Shown here one piece after another: positions 20,203 through 28,122 of a stretch of 64,000 nucleotides of DNA. The DNA comes from Pseudorhodoferax sp047601025. Its GTDB lineage: Bacteria; Pseudomonadota; Gammaproteobacteria; Burkholderiales; Burkholderiaceae_C. Position numbers and translations under genes: made by a program. The stretch's first letter is position 1, and every line of letters starts with the position of its first letter. The DNA is taken from assembly GCF_047601025.1 (NCBI RefSeq), contig NZ_JASGJZ010000001.1:5022001-5086000 (forward strand), read 5' to 3'. Under the pieces are notes generated by a model that ran no database searches, was not told the origin of the DNA, and saw only the letters and a list, made by a program, of their open reading frames with translations.

Positions 20203-20533
20203 GCGCCCTCACGGGCGTGGGGATGAACCGGTGATGAAGTCAGGGAAGACGGCTGGACATGGGCGTTCCCCACGAGTGTGGGAATGAACCGACGTAGGCG
20301 TAGTCGGCCGCGATCACGTCGCGGGCATTCCCCACAGGCGTGGGGATGAACCGGCCTGGACCAGCTCGGCGTAGCGTTCCAACGGCACGTTCCCCACAGG
20401 CGCGGGGATGAACCGACGGTCGTGTAGCCCAGAACCGGCACGGGGTCACGTTCCCCACGGCCGTGGGGATGAATCGCCATACCTTGCCAACGGCCGCGAC
20501 CGCTTGGCGCGTTCCCCACGGAGCGGGGAACGG
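20203..20533 (+). CRISPR. Orphan type I-E-like CRISPR array, 6 repeats and 5 spacers
   Basis: 28-bp repeats start CGTTCCCCAC and end GGGGATGAACCG, the classic type I-E pattern with an internal CCCCAC/GTGGGG stem. Repeats lie at 20203-20230, 20264-20291, 20326-20353, 20388-20415, 20449-20476 and 20510-20533, with a period of 61-62. Spacers are 33-34 bases. The first repeat has a degenerate 5' end (GCGCCCTCAC) and the last loses the ATGAACCG end (GCGGGGAACGG), so both edges are decayed. Reading AUGAACCG as the 5' handle places the leader on the left, but no AT-rich leader is there. No cas genes lie in the window. Confidence 0.93.
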
Positions 20534-20538
20534 CTCTT

Positions 20539-20572
20539 TCGACACGAAACCGTCACGCGCGCTTCCTAGGAT
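20539..20572 (+). promoter_or_regulatory. Possible Pho box and -10 upstream of phoX
   Basis: TCGACAC-GAAA-CCGTCAC (20539-20556) has the 7-4-7 layout of a PhoB box; the second half matches the CTGTCAT consensus at 5 of 7 positions, the first only 3 of 7. TAGGAT at 20567-20572 lies ten bases further, the usual box to -10 distance. It precedes a phosphatase gene, which makes phosphate control plausible. Confidence 0.4.
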
Positions 20573-20655
20573 CGCCGCGGGGCCCTGCCGCAGCCGTGCG
20601 GCAGCGGTCCGTGATCCGCAACAACCAGCAGGCCCCGCGAGGCCCTCCCCGCACG

Positions 20656-22620
20656 ATGTCGAATTCGCCCACCACGTCCCGCCGCCGCCTTCTCAAGATG
20701 ATCGCCGGCGCTCCCATGCTGCCGCTCGGTACGGGCGGCCTGCTCGCCGCCTCCACGCTGACCGCCTGCGGCGGTGGCGACGACGCCGAACCGGCGTTCG
20801 TGTCCGCCGCGTTCATCGGCATGGCCGCGCCCGGCGCCGCCCATCCCGAGGCGCTGGCCACCACCACGGTCGGCTCCAGCCTCCAGGTCAACTTCGACGA
20901 CGGCAGCAGCCAGACCTACCAGCTGGCCTACCAGCCCTTCTTCCTGACCGGCCAGGCGGTGCCCGACGGCCGCGGCGGCACGGTCATCGCCGGCGGCTAC
21001 TACGACAGCGCCAACAACCCCATCATCGACCGCAGCGTCCCGGGCAAGGAGCGCCAGTTCTTCTCCGACAGCCCGGACGGCAGCTCGCTGCTGACGGTCC
21101 CCAACGCCAAGGTCGACGGCGTGAAGGGCAAGCCGGTGTTCGCCGTGGTGCAGTTCGAATACAACACGGCGGACCAGTCGGGCGCCAGCACCTACGGCAC
21201 GCTGCCCTCGCCGATCGCCGTGCTGACGCTGGACCAGGATCCCGAGACGGGCCACCTGTCGCTGATCAAGTACCACAACGTCGATACCTCCCGGGTCCAC
21301 GGCCTGTGGATCACCTGCGGCGCCAGCCTGTCGCCCTGGGGCACGCACCTGTCGAGCGAGGAGTACGAGCCCGACGCCTTCGACCAGGGCCTGGGCGGCC
21401 AGTCGCTGGCCACGCTGAAGGCCTTCAGCAAGAGCATGTTCGGCGACGAAGCGACGGCCAACCCCTACAACTACGGCCACCTGCCGGAAGTGACGGTGAA
21501 CGCCGACGGCACCGGCAGCATCAGGAAGCACTACTGCCTGGGCCGCATCTCGCACGAGCTGATCCAGGTGATGCCCGACGGCCGCACCGCGCTGATGGGC
21601 GACGACTACACCAACGGCGGCCTGTTCATGTTCGTGGCCGACCGCAAGAACGACCTGTCCGCCGGCGCGCTGTACGTGGCCAAGTACGTCGACCGGCTGA
21701 CCGACACCTCGACCGCGCGGATCCAGTGGATCCGGCTGGGCCACGCCACCAGCCAGGAGATCGACGACCTGGTGAACGTCGCGAAGATCAGGCCGACGGA
21801 CATCATGGACTCGACCAAGACCGATCCGGGCGACGCCAGCTACACGAAGATCACCCTGAACAAGACGGCGGCCTGGGTGCGCGTGAAGGCCGGCCAGGAG
21901 AAGGCCGCGGCGTTCCTGGAGACGCACCGCTACGCCGCGCTCAAGGGCGGCAGCATGGCCTTCACCAAGATGGAAGGCACGACCGTCAACGCGAAGGACA
22001 AGGTCGCCTACTCCGCGCTCGCCAACATCCAGGACTCCATGGTCGCCGGCGCGTCCGGCTACGTGGAGGCGAACAACGTGACGTTCCCGAAGATCGTCGC
22101 CGGCGGCGTGGTGGCCCACGACCTGGGCGCCGGCCAGAAGGACAGCGACGGCGGCGCGATCGACAGCGAATGGGTGCCGACGCAGTCGCGCCTGCTGCTC
22201 AGGGGCCGGGACATCAGCGCCGACGGCCTGGGCAACACCGCCGACCCGGACAACATCGCCAGCCCCGACAACCTCAAGTTCTCCGAGAAGCTGCGCACGC
22301 TGTTCATCGGCGAGGACAGCGGCAACCACCTGAACAACTTCCTGTGGGCCTACAACGTCGACACGAAGAAGCTTGAGCGCATCCTGTCGTGCCCGGCGGG
22401 CGCCGAATCCACCGGCCTGCACGCCGTCGACGAGATCAACGGCTGGACCTACATCATGAGCAACTTCCAGCATGCCGGCGACGAGTGGAACCGCTTCCCC
22501 GCGCTGGACCCGGCGCTGAAGGCCGAGGTCGACGCCATCATCGACGCGCGCTACAACGACAAGGCCAGTTCCGCCGTCGGCTACCTGACGGCCGCCCCCA
22601 AGCAACCCCGCCTGGGCTGA
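20656..22620 (+). CDS. phoX: PhoX-family alkaline phosphatase
   Basis: A 654-residue DUF839/PhoX protein. PhoX enzymes are calcium/iron-dependent periplasmic phosphatases that release phosphate from organic esters. The Tat signal is clear (SRRRLLKMIAGAPMLPLG, then a hydrophobic stretch ending near STLTACGGG, which also offers a possible lipobox). Characteristic blocks include GLWITCGASLSPWGTHLSSE, RISHELIQVMPDG and GNHLNNFLWAYN. The ATG at 20656 begins exactly at the signal; an in-frame ATG 60 bases upstream would add residues not expected before a Tat motif. A possible Pho box lies upstream. Confidence 0.9.
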   Translation: MSNSPTTSRRRLLKMIAGAPMLPLGTGGLLAASTLTACGGGDDAEPAFVSAAFIGMAAPGAAHPEALATTTVGSSLQVNFDDGSSQTYQLAYQPFFLTGQAVPDGRGGTVIAGGYYDSANNPIIDRSVPGKERQFFSDSPDGSSLLTVPNAKVDGVKGKPVFAVVQFEYNTADQSGASTYGTLPSPIAVLTLDQDPETGHLSLIKYHNVDTSRVHGLWITCGASLSPWGTHLSSEEYEPDAFDQGLGGQSLATLKAFSKSMFGDEATANPYNYGHLPEVTVNADGTGSIRKHYCLGRISHELIQVMPDGRTALMGDDYTNGGLFMFVADRKNDLSAGALYVAKYVDRLTDTSTARIQWIRLGHATSQEIDDLVNVAKIRPTDIMDSTKTDPGDASYTKITLNKTAAWVRVKAGQEKAAAFLETHRYAALKGGSMAFTKMEGTTVNAKDKVAYSALANIQDSMVAGASGYVEANNVTFPKIVAGGVVAHDLGAGQKDSDGGAIDSEWVPTQSRLLLRGRDISADGLGNTADPDNIASPDNLKFSEKLRTLFIGEDSGNHLNNFLWAYNVDTKKLERILSCPAGAESTGLHAVDEINGWTYIMSNFQHAGDEWNRFPALDPALKAEVDAIIDARYNDKASSAVGYLTAAPKQPRLG

Positions 22621-22782
22621 CGGTCTTGCGGCGCCCGCCGGGCGCCCGGACGCGGCGGCCGCCCACGCCGGCGGCGCCGCGCGCGCAGGAGGCTCCTGCA
22701 GCATCGGACGGACAGGCCGCGTAGACTGCCGCGCCTGCGGCCGGCATCGTCGCCGGCCTGTTCCATCCGACGAGGAATCCAC

Positions 22783-23820
22783 ATGCGCAAGAACCCTCCC
22801 CTGGCGCTGGCCGCCAGCGCCCTGCTCCTGGCGGCCGGCCTGGCCGCGGCCCCGGCCCACGCCGGCAAGACCCTGGACGCGGTGAAGCAGCGCGGCAGCG
22901 TCAAGTGCGGCGTGACCAACGGCGTGGCCGGCTTCTCCGCGCCCGACACCCAGGGCCACTGGTCCGGCCTGGACGTGGACAGCTGCCGCGCCATCGCCGC
23001 CGCCGTGCTGGGCGACGCGGCGAAGGTCGAGTTCGTGCCGCTGAACGCGCAGCAGCGCTTCGCCGCGCTGCAGGCCGGCGAGGTCGACATCCTGGCGCGC
23101 AACACCACCTGGAACCTGACGCGCGACGCCTCGCTGGGCCTGTCGTTCACCACCATCAACTACTACGACGGCCAGGGCTTCCTGGTGCCCAAGAAGCTCA
23201 AGGTCACGAGCGCGAAGCAGCTCAAGGGCGCGACCGTCTGCACCCAGGCCGGCACCACCAACGAGCGCAACGTGGCCGAGTGGTCCAAGGCCCAGGGCGT
23301 GCCGGTCAAGACCGTGGTGTTCGAGAGCTTCGAGGCCTCGTTCAAGGCCTTCTTCTCCGGCCGCTGCCAGGCCTTCACCACCGACACCTCGGCGCTCGCC
23401 GGCCTGCGCAACAAGGAGGCGCCGAACCCCGACGACTACGTCATCCTGCCCGAGCTGATCTCCAAGGAACCGCTGGCGCCGGCCGTCAAGCGCGGCGACG
23501 ACGAGTGGTTCGCCATCGCCAAGTGGGTGCCCAACGCGCTGATCGAGGCCGAGGAACTGGGCATCACCCAGGCCAACGTCGACCCGCTCCGGGCCGACAG
23601 CAAGGACCCGGCCCAGCAGCGCCTGCTCGGCACCGGCGACGACCTGGGCAAGCTGCTGGGGCTGGACAAGGACTGGTCCTACCGCGCGATCAAGGCCGTG
23701 GGCAACTACGGCGAGATGTTCGAGCGCAACGTCGGCGCCAAGTCGACGCTGAAGCTGCCGCGCGGCGCCAACAACCTGTGGAACAAGGGCGGCCTGCTCT
23801 ACGCCCTGCCGGTGAAATGA
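22783..23820 (+). CDS. aapJ: Polar amino-acid ABC transporter binding protein (AapJ/BztA-like)
   Basis: Periplasmic binding protein for general L-amino acids, 345 residues. A Sec signal peptide ends at AHA-GKTLDAVK (~residue 27). The family pattern VKCGVTNGVAGFSAPD and DILARNTTWNLTRD (with the conserved Arg for the amino-acid carboxylate) is clear. The ribosome site GAGGAA lies five bases before the ATG. Two matching permease genes follow after 235 bases, but the ATPase gene is not in the window. Confidence 0.92.
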   Translation: MRKNPPLALAASALLLAAGLAAAPAHAGKTLDAVKQRGSVKCGVTNGVAGFSAPDTQGHWSGLDVDSCRAIAAAVLGDAAKVEFVPLNAQQRFAALQAGEVDILARNTTWNLTRDASLGLSFTTINYYDGQGFLVPKKLKVTSAKQLKGATVCTQAGTTNERNVAEWSKAQGVPVKTVVFESFEASFKAFFSGRCQAFTTDTSALAGLRNKEAPNPDDYVILPELISKEPLAPAVKRGDDEWFAIAKWVPNALIEAEELGITQANVDPLRADSKDPAQQRLLGTGDDLGKLLGLDKDWSYRAIKAVGNYGEMFERNVGAKSTLKLPRGANNLWNKGGLLYALPVK

Positions 23821-23829
23821 AGCACCCCC

Positions 23830-23940
23830 GGTCTGCGCGCCGCGCGCTGCGCCACCCCCCTCCAGGGGGCGGAGGGCCGCGGCTCCACGCCTGCCTGCGC
23901 AGGCCTGGACGGCCCGACGAGGCGCCCCCTCAGGGGCCGC
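23830..23940 (+). repeat. GC-rich intergenic repeat with hairpin, 3' of aapJ
   Basis: GTCTGCGCGC followed by GCGCCACCCCCCTCCAGGGGG and GGGCCGCGGC. A related block occurs inverted at about 57,870-57,940 behind another gene. CCCCCT/AGGGGG can pair as a hairpin, so it may attenuate or terminate transcription after the highly expressed binding-protein gene. Similarity was judged by eye. Confidence 0.4.
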
Positions 23941-24055
23941 TGCGGCCTGCAAGGCACGCCTGCCGTCCGGCGGAGCCGGTTCCGCGGGTGCCCTCGCCGG
24001 GCCTGCTCCGCGGCCCCGGCTGCCGCGGCCTGTAGACCTTGGCCACCGGGAACAC

Positions 24056-25069
24056 GTGTCCCATCGCACGGCGGGTGCCGGCATGAGGGAGCCCCGGTCG
24101 GCCGTGCCGGCCGCGCTGTGGGTGCTGCTGGCGCTCGCGCTGGCCGGCGCCGCGCTGTGGCTGCTGCGCGGTGCGGCGCCGCTGTCGCCGCTGTGGGGCT
24201 GGCTGCAGGCGCAGTTCGGCTTCCTGGCGCAGCCGGCGGGCTTCGGCATCTCCGAGGGCTGGCTGGATTTCGACTCCGGCCAGTCCTACGCGCGCGCCTT
24301 CGCCATGGGCGTGCTCAACACCGTGCGCGCCGCCGTGCCGGCCGCGCTGCTGGCCGTGGGCCTGGGCACGCTGCTGGGCATCGGCCGGCTGGCGCCGCAC
24401 CTGCTGGTGCGCGCCGTGTGCACCGCCTACGTGGAGGCGCTGCGCAACGTGCCGCTGCTGGTGCAGCTGCTGATGCTGTACTTCGCGCTGACGCACCTGC
24501 TGCCGGACTCCAGCGCCCCGGTCGAGCTGCTGCCCGGCTGCTGGCTCAGCAAGAACGGGCTGTCGCTGCCGTGGCCGGTGTGGGAAGGCGGCGCGTGGCC
24601 GGCGCGGCTGGAATGGCCCGAGACGACCGCCTTCGGCGTCGCCGGCGGTGCCGCGCTGAGCCCGGAGTACCTGGCCATCGTGTTCGGCCTGGGGCTGTAC
24701 AGCGCGGCCTTCGTGGCCGAGATCGTGCGCGCCGGCGTGCAGTCGGTGCCGGCGGGCCAGAAGCTGGCGGCGCAGGCGCTGGGCCTCACCGGCGGGCAGC
24801 AGCTGCGGCTCGTGGTACTGCCGCAGGCGCTGCGCGTGATCGTGCCGGCGCTGACCAACCAGCTGCTGAGCCTGACCAAGAATTCCTCGCTGGCGGTGGC
24901 GGTGGGCTACCCCGAGCTGGTCTCGGTCGCCAACACCTCGCTGAACGCGACCGGCAAGGCCTTCGAGTGCATCGCCATCGTCATGGCGGTGTACCTGCTG
25001 CTGTCGCTGGCGATCTCGGCCGCGATGAATGTCTACAACGCGCGCGTCGCGCTGCGGGGCTGGCGGTGA
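24056..25069 (+). CDS. aapQ: Polar amino-acid ABC transporter permease (AapQ-like)
   Basis: Inner-membrane permease of the His/Glu/Gln/Arg subfamily, 337 residues from GTG 24056; ATG 24083 (MREPRSAVP) is an equally reasonable start. It has the long insertion between helices typical of AapQ. The EAA loop reads GQKLAAQALGLTGGQQLRLV (about residues 236-255), followed by LPQALRVIVPALTNQLLSL. Its stop overlaps the GTG start of the second permease. Confidence 0.9.
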   Translation: MSHRTAGAGMREPRSAVPAALWVLLALALAGAALWLLRGAAPLSPLWGWLQAQFGFLAQPAGFGISEGWLDFDSGQSYARAFAMGVLNTVRAAVPAALLAVGLGTLLGIGRLAPHLLVRAVCTAYVEALRNVPLLVQLLMLYFALTHLLPDSSAPVELLPGCWLSKNGLSLPWPVWEGGAWPARLEWPETTAFGVAGGAALSPEYLAIVFGLGLYSAAFVAEIVRAGVQSVPAGQKLAAQALGLTGGQQLRLVVLPQALRVIVPALTNQLLSLTKNSSLAVAVGYPELVSVANTSLNATGKAFECIAIVMAVYLLLSLAISAAMNVYNARVALRGWR

Positions 25070-26103
25070 CGGCGGGCGGCTGGCGCGCGGAGCTGTTCGG
25101 CACGCCGCTGCGCGCGGCGCTGTCGCTGGCGCTGCTCGGCGGGCTGGGCTGGGCGCTGTGGCACGCGCTGGACTGGGCGCTGCTGCGCGCCGTGTTCCGC
25201 CCGGATGCCGAGGCCTGCCGCGCCGCCATCGGCGGCGCCTGCTGGGGCGTCGTCGCCGAGAAATGGCGGCCGCTGCTGTTCGGCCGCTACCCGTATGCCG
25301 AGCAGTGGCGGCCGGCGGTCGCGGTCGCGCTGCTGTCGTCGGCCGCGCTGGCCAGCGCCTGGCCGCGCTGCTGGCGCTGGTGGCTGGCGCCGCTGTGGGC
25401 CGCGGCGCTGGCGGCCTGCGTGCTGCTGATGCGCGGCGGCGTGGCCGGCCTGGCCCTCGTGCCCACCGGCCAGTGGGGCGGGCTGCCGCTGACCATCGCG
25501 CTGGCGGTGGTCGGGCTGGCGCTGGCCTTCCCGCTGGCGCTGCTGCTGGCGCTGGCGCGCCGCTCGTCGTCGCCGGTGGCGCGCGCATTGGCGGCCGGCT
25601 ACGTGGAGCTGGTGCGCGGCGTGCCGCTGATCTCGGTGCTGTTCATGGCCTCCTACCTGGTGCCGCTGCTGTGGCCGGCCGGCTGGAAGCCGGACGTGCT
25701 GCTGCGCGTGCTGGCCGGACTGGCGCTGTTCGTCGCGGCCTACCTGGCGGAGATCATCCGCGGCGGCCTGCAGGCGGTGCCGCGCGGGCAGGTCGAGGCG
25801 GCCATGGCGCTGGGCTTCGGGCGCTGGGCGGTGCAGCGCGACATCGTGCTGCCGCAGGCGCTGCGCATGGTGGTGCCGGCGCTGACCAACAACGTCGTCG
25901 GCACGCTGAAGGACACCTCGCTGGTCACCGTGGTCGGCCTGTTCGAACTGACCGGCGCGCTCGGCCTGGCGCTGGGCGGCGACCCGGCCTGGCGGCCGTT
26001 CTACCTGGAGGGCTACCTGTTCATCGCCCTGCTCTACTGGTGCATGTGCTTCGGCCTGTCGCGCTACAGCCTGTGGCTGGAGCGGCGGCTGCGCGCCGGC
26101 TGA
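25066..26103 (+). CDS. aapM: Polar amino-acid ABC transporter permease (AapM-like)
   Basis: Second permease of the amino-acid importer, 345 residues. GTG 25066 overlaps the TGA of the first permease (GTGA), giving coupled translation. The EAA loop GQVEAAMALGFGRWAVQRDI precedes LPQALRMVVPALTNNVVGTL. In related operons an AapP ATPase follows; here the next gene is an unrelated acetyltransferase on the other strand, so the ATPase must be supplied from elsewhere. Confidence 0.9.
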   Translation: MTAGGWRAELFGTPLRAALSLALLGGLGWALWHALDWALLRAVFRPDAEACRAAIGGACWGVVAEKWRPLLFGRYPYAEQWRPAVAVALLSSAALASAWPRCWRWWLAPLWAAALAACVLLMRGGVAGLALVPTGQWGGLPLTIALAVVGLALAFPLALLLALARRSSSPVARALAAGYVELVRGVPLISVLFMASYLVPLLWPAGWKPDVLLRVLAGLALFVAAYLAEIIRGGLQAVPRGQVEAAMALGFGRWAVQRDIVLPQALRMVVPALTNNVVGTLKDTSLVTVVGLFELTGALGLALGGDPAWRPFYLEGYLFIALLYWCMCFGLSRYSLWLERRLRAG

Positions 26104-26283
26104 CGCCGGCCGGGCGACGGCTGCTCCGCGCACCGCGGATCATCGGCCCCGCGCAGACCGCCCGCGACCGGCATTGCGACGCCGGCCGGCACCGCCGCCA
26201 CGCCGCGGGCTCCACCATCGGCATGCTGGCGCTGTGGGGCCCGGGCGAAGGCCAGCGTCCGCCACGCCCCGGGCGGACGCGCT

Positions 26284-26835
26284 TCAAACCTGGCTCGCGC
26301 GTCCCGCGCGAACCCTGTACAAGCAGTGCTCGGACAGTCGGTGATTCCCAGGGAGAGCGGGATGGCGAAACGTGGCGGCGTCCCGCGTCATTCCCAAGCG
26401 CCGCATGACGGCCTCGGAACGGTGGTTGTCGACTGATGTGAACGCCACGACTTCAGCGAGCTTCAGTTCCGCAAACGCGAACCCGAGGCAGGCTCGGGCG
26501 CCTTCCGTCGCCAGGCCTTGGCCCCAGTGGTCCTTCGCCAACCGCCAGCCGACTTCGACGCACGGCGAACAGGGCAACCTGGCGGCGGGAACATGCAGAC
26601 CAATGAATCCGATGAACTGGCCCGTACTGGCCTTCTCCGCCGCCCAGAAGCCCCAGCCGCGCTCCGCGATGAGCGCTCGGCATCGTTCCGCCATGGCGTC
26701 GCTCTCCTGCGGACTCAAGGTCGAAGGGAAGTAGCGCATCACCTCGGCGTCGGCGCTCATCGCGCGAAACGGCGCCAGATCGCCATCGACCCATTGCCGA
26801 AGGAGCAGCCGGAACGTCGTCAGCTCGTGATGCAT
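26284..26835 (-). CDS. GNAT-family N-acetyltransferase (RimJ/RimL-like)
   Basis: A 183-residue acetyltransferase of the RimJ/RimL type that would transfer acetyl from acetyl-CoA to an amine. Conserved landmarks are the N-terminal TFRLLLRQWVDGDLAPFRAM, the acetyl-CoA loop region VGWRLAKDHWGQGLATEGA and VDNHRSEAVMRRLGM. The ATG at 26835 starts right before this fold. It is a single gene convergent with the amino-acid permeases. The substrate is unknown. The 250 bases upstream of it hold no recognisable gene. Confidence 0.88.
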   Translation of the reverse strand: MHHELTTFRLLLRQWVDGDLAPFRAMSADAEVMRYFPSTLSPQESDAMAERCRALIAERGWGFWAAEKASTGQFIGFIGLHVPAARLPCSPCVEVGWRLAKDHWGQGLATEGARACLGFAFAELKLAEVVAFTSVDNHRSEAVMRRLGMTRDAATFRHPALPGNHRLSEHCLYRVRAGRASQV

Positions 26836-27086
26836 GTCCTCCGACTGTACGCGTGGCGCGCCGCGCGACCGGGCAGGCAGATTCCGGCCGGCAGCCGCCG
26901 CACCGGCACGGAAGGCTGTGAAAACCCTGCGCGTTGTCTCGGGCTCTCCGGCCACACGGCCGCACAGCCCTGGTGCTGCCCCACGCCTTGGCCGGCTGCC
27001 TGCCCGTGCGAACGCAGCCGCCCAGGTCAGCACCCTGCACTGCAGGGCGTGGCGCATCGCGCGCCGCGGCGCATCGGCGTCGCCCG

Positions 27087-27965
27087 CTACTTCTCCGCGA
27101 ACCGCAGCACCACCGGCTGCGCGCCCGGCAGGCCGTCGTAGTGCAGCGTGACAGCCAGACCCGGCTTGGGCGGCAACAGCGGCGAGAACGAGCCCAGGCT
27201 GACCACCTGCCCCGGCTGCAGCGCCAGGCCCTCGGCCGCCAGCGCACCGGCCAGCCAGACCACGGCATTCAGCGGATGCTCCAGGATGTCCGCGCCCTTG
27301 CCGCGCGCGAGCTCCGCGCCGTCCTGGGCGGTCAGCCGCACCGTCATGTCGCGCAGGGCGTCCAGCAGCGCGGCCTGCGCCGCCGCGTCGGCCGGCACCG
27401 CGATCGGCTGGCCCTTCACGCCCAGCCGCGCGCCGACGTTGATCGCCGCCACGCCGGCGCCGTTCAGCTTGGGCGGGGCCTGCACGGCCAGGTCGGGCAG
27501 CTCGATGAACGGGATGATCTGGTCGATGGCGGCCAGCACCTCGGCCGGCGTCCGGGCGCGGTTGACGGCCGTGCTCTTCACGCGCACCAGCAGGTCGGCC
27601 TCGTACAGCGGGCGGGCGCCGAAGGCCGGGTCGACCGTGGCGCCGCTGTCCAGCAGCATGTCGGCGTACAGCACGCCCCAGACCGGCTTGTCGGTGCCGA
27701 AGCGCTTCTGCACCGCCGGGTTGGTCAGGCCCGCCTTGTAGCCGGCCACGGCGCCGTGGTGCGCCGCCAGCCGCCGGTTCAGCTTGGCGCGGGTACAGGC
27801 GGCGTCGGCATCGTCCAGGCCTTCGGGCGTGGCGGCGGGCGTTTTCGCGGCGATGGCGTCGGCCAGCGCCGCGACCTCGGCGTCGCTCAGGCAGGCCGCG
27901 CCGGCGGCGCCTGCCGCCATGCAGCAGGCCAGCACGGCGGCGGAAAGGGTGAGGGATTGGCGCAC
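27087..27965 (-). CDS. Exported 2-keto-4-pentenoate hydratase-like (FAH superfamily) protein
   Basis: A 292-residue protein of the hydratase branch of the fumarylacetoacetase superfamily (AGYKAGLTNPAVQKRFG, YEADLLVRVKSTAVN, KGADILEHPLNAVVWLAGAL). Members normally hydrate 2-hydroxypentadienoate in the cytoplasm. This one starts with a good Sec signal (VRQSLTLSAAVLACCMAAGA then AGAACLSDAEV), so it is probably periplasmic. GTG 27965 follows GGGAGA by five bases. No catechol-pathway genes are nearby, and a role in that pathway should not be assumed. Confidence 0.8.
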   Translation of the reverse strand: MRQSLTLSAAVLACCMAAGAAGAACLSDAEVAALADAIAAKTPAATPEGLDDADAACTRAKLNRRLAAHHGAVAGYKAGLTNPAVQKRFGTDKPVWGVLYADMLLDSGATVDPAFGARPLYEADLLVRVKSTAVNRARTPAEVLAAIDQIIPFIELPDLAVQAPPKLNGAGVAAINVGARLGVKGQPIAVPADAAAQAALLDALRDMTVRLTAQDGAELARGKGADILEHPLNAVVWLAGALAAEGLALQPGQVVSLGSFSPLLPPKPGLAVTLHYDGLPGAQPVVLRFAEK

Positions 27966-28122
27966 AGGTGTCTCCCGGTGGTTTTGGCGCACGCATCGTA
28001 GCGCCGGCCGCGCGGGCGGCCCATGGGATGCCGGGCGAAACGGCGTGACCGGGCGGCGGGCCGTTCGGGCCGTTCGGCAGGATTTTTGCTTGGCTCTACG
28101 GGTAATCCCTAGGGAGTCCGCC

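Noticed and set aside
20240..20545. Leftward 101-codon frame across the CRISPR array with repeated FIPTPVGN-like peptides
   Set aside because: It is the translation of the CRISPR repeats themselves; period and wording follow the 61-base repeat, so it is not a gene.
20121..20655. Cas genes or an intact leader near the array
   Set aside because: Both flanks are accounted for by dehydratase and phoX genes, and no Cas motif or AT-rich leader is visible.
20566..24249. Very long leftward open frame (1,227 codons)
   Set aside because: It lies antisense to phoX, aapJ and the start of aapQ, has Gly/Ala/Arg-rich composition and no motif. It is a high-GC shadow.
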